A DNA stretch of 64,000 bases, from positions 1-64,000 of the forward strand of contig MU859215.1 of assembly GCA_033297205.1 (NCBI GenBank). Reading direction: 5' to 3'. The translations under genes were made by a program, and so were the position numbers. Below are positions 62,406 to 64,000 of this stretch, in pieces (within the stretch, counting starts at the first letter, position 1; every line of letters begins with the position of its first letter). The notes beneath the pieces are model-generated. The model made no database searches, was not told where the DNA came from, and was given only the letters and a program-made list of their open reading frames with translations. The DNA comes from Pseudoneurospora amorphoporcata. Lineage: Eukaryota; Ascomycota; Sordariomycetes; Sordariales; Sordariaceae.

Positions 62406-64000
62406 CTACAAAGCATCCCCAACAGTAGCCAAATCCACAATAGCCCAAGACAACAACCACCCAACCCGCCCTCCAATACTCCTACAAACCCCCTGGCTCC
62501 TAACATTGCCTACAAAAACGTCCGCGGCTCCCCACCCGTCATCGCCGTAATCCCCGATATGATCCCTCATGACTTTGCAGGCTACCGCCTTGGCCAGTCC
62601 TTTTCCGCGGTATTGGTCCTGTTGTCGTGTCATGTCGTGTCTTGTTAGCCTTCTGTCTTCTTCTTTCACCCTGTCTTCCTTCCTTCCTTCCTTCCTTCCT
62701 TCTTCTCCCCTTACAAAAAAAAATTGTTTGTGAGTGAAAGGAATGAGGGGGGGAATAATGATAAATGAAAAGGAAAAAACAAAAAACACCAAAGAAAAAA
62801 AAACAAACCTCAACATGCAACGTCATCAAACTCCCATCAACCGCCATGAATCCCCACGCCACCATCTGTCCCTTTGGCCCCTTACGAATCACCACACTAG
62901 GTAAACCCAAAAGTGTGTCCTCCTGCCTCTTAATACTCGTCCTCGACTGAACCAACTGCACATCTTGTTGGTTGTTCCTCACCGAATCCCAGATTAGCCC
63001 TTCTTCTTCCATCACCTTCTCCACCTTCTCCATCACCGCCTCCTTCTCCACCACCATCACCTTCTCCACCGCCTCCTGCTGCTCCTGCTCCTGCTGCTCC
63101 TGCTGCTGCTGCTGCTTGTTTGTTGGGGAGGACGACGACGAGACATTCAGGGCTTCCGTGCGGAACAACCACTTTTGGCAAACCTCCCAGTCGATATCGT
63201 CAGGTATGTTGGCCGTTTTGTGCATCCGCACGTTATACCCGTAGAGGGGGGAACGGAGGCGGTGGCGGTGGATTTCGGCCAGACTCCCGATCATGATCTT
63301 TGGGCCTTGTTGCCTCTTCTCCTCCTCCTCGTTGTTCTTCTTCTTCTTCGTGCCGTTGCCGTTTCCGTTGCCGTCGTCGTTGCCTTTACCGTTGCCGTCG
63401 CCGTCCTCGTCGCCGTCCCCGTTATCAAGCCGGGAGCCCGCCCCTGAGTCCAAGTCCAAGTCCAAGCAGAGATACGCCCTCGCCTCCATCCAATTTTGCC
63501 GGCGGCGCTGTGGACAAGTTATGACATCAGGATCTAGATCCAGCTCAACAGGCATCTGCTGCGCAATGGTCTTCATCCGGCGGAGGAGCGTAACCAAGTA
63601 TCGATCGCACTCTTGGGCTTCCTCCTCTGGCAACGAATGCGCTCCGAAAGGCTCCGTGTACGACGAGCCGGTGTCGGCTTCGGGATCCAACAAGACGGCG
63701 TAATCCTCCAGCGTACTGTAAACCCACACCTGCGTCTCGGGGAATCGGCTCAGGTCCACGAACGCCGCGGCAAAGTGTTTTCTCCCCTTGATGTGCTCCT
63801 TCCCTTTTTCATGCGAGGCAAGAAGACACTCGTCAACCGAAAACCGGGAAGCATACAGCACGTGGCTGTACGGCGTGGTGCCCAGCCCGTTATCCGGAAA
63901 ATTGGCGGCGTATTGAAGGCGGCGCAGGACGGGGAGGGAGTGTGGGAGGTGTTGAGAGAGAAGGGCGAGGAGGGAGGAAGAGGGGAGGGGGGTGTCGAGG
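62406..64000 (-). CDS. GNAT-fold N-acyltransferase-like protein (5' partial)
   Basis: Visible part: complement(join(62406..62618,62809..>64000)); the frame is open to the window edge, so the start lies outside. The intron has a GTTTGT donor, a GGCTAAC branch and a CAACAG acceptor, phase 0. The C-terminus carries the acetyl-CoA-binding GNAT motif A, DQYRGKGLAKAVACKVM (R-G-x-G-x-A pattern), followed by DVFVGNVRSQGVCRS and a GW motif, as in the FR47 / glycine N-acyltransferase-like group. N-terminal to it are an SVDEC...QVWVYSTLED segment, then a Gly/Asp/Asn-rich and a Lys/Glu-rich insert and a polyQ/Glu-Val linker that are unlikely to be folded. Acyl acceptor unknown. It is convergent with HEM12. 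Confidence 0.75.
62674..62703. repeat. (CTTC)n microsatellite in the GNAT gene intron
   Basis: About seven CTTC units inside the 190 nt intron 62619-62808, which also has A-rich blocks near its donor side on the minus strand. Non-coding. Confidence 0.9.

Noticed and set aside
1..64000. tRNA, 5S rRNA, CRISPR array or intact transposon
   Set aside because: No convincing box A/B pair, 5S-like start, spaced direct repeats or transposase/reverse transcriptase motifs were seen; short tRNA genes could be missed by eye.

Overview
The window is chromosomal DNA of a filamentous ascomycete, most likely in or near Neurospora/Sordaria (Sordariaceae). Evidence: genes carry many short introns (54-142 nt, one of 359 nt) with GTA/GTG donors, CTAAC/CTGAC branch points and YAG acceptors. 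Gene-poor spacers are full of TAGGTA/CCTA microsatellites. The centre holds a Woronin-body tether (leashin) locus that looks split into two adjacent genes, the state described for Neurospora and relatives. Species is an inference; no rRNA, tRNA, CRISPR array or intact transposon was found.

Layout. 397-2234 (-): Fmp42-like MFS transporter, three exons. 4078-8078 (+): WW-domain plus PhoD-like metallophosphatase protein. 8079-12428: gene-free, microsatellite-rich spacer. 12429-31258 (+): lah-1, about 6,131 aa in seven exons: N-terminal coiled coil, more than 30 repeats of the LPVDEDLDLLPALPES type, Lys-rich clusters, and a C-terminal basic/Met-rich RAMTGM repeat domain. 31390-44959 (+): lah-2, about 4,475 aa in three exons: dozens of PEEVELPASP repeats, interspersed HSRQIIPPNLQRSASP repeats, and a conserved coiled-coil/globular C-terminus. 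44960-51280: gene-free spacer. 51281-56125 (+): Zn2Cys6 transcription factor, four exons. 56505-60224 (-): 1,239 aa probable mitochondrial protein. 60956-62296 (+): uroporphyrinogen decarboxylase, four exons. 62406 to beyond 64000 (-): GNAT-fold N-acyltransferase, 5' part outside the window.

The most interesting point is the junction of the two leashin genes. The lah-1 C-terminus (28682-31258) is read in a different frame from its upstream exons, reached by one weak-looking intron (28540-28681). The original frame stays open, without a stop and without a Met, right through this 2.6 kb and into the first PEEVELPASP repeats of lah-2. So the same DNA can be read as a short LAH-1 with its own C-terminus or, if that intron is retained, as one continuous LAH-1::LAH-2 polypeptide of about 10,700 aa. 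This suggests either a splice switch between split and fused tethers, or overprinting of an ancestral fused frame when leashin was split.

The other genes are housekeeping or regulatory and show no operon-like logic. Two divergent pairs (MFS/PhoD; mitochondrial protein/HEM12) share upstream regions, and two convergent pairs (transcription factor/mitochondrial protein; HEM12/GNAT) have short shared 3' spacers.
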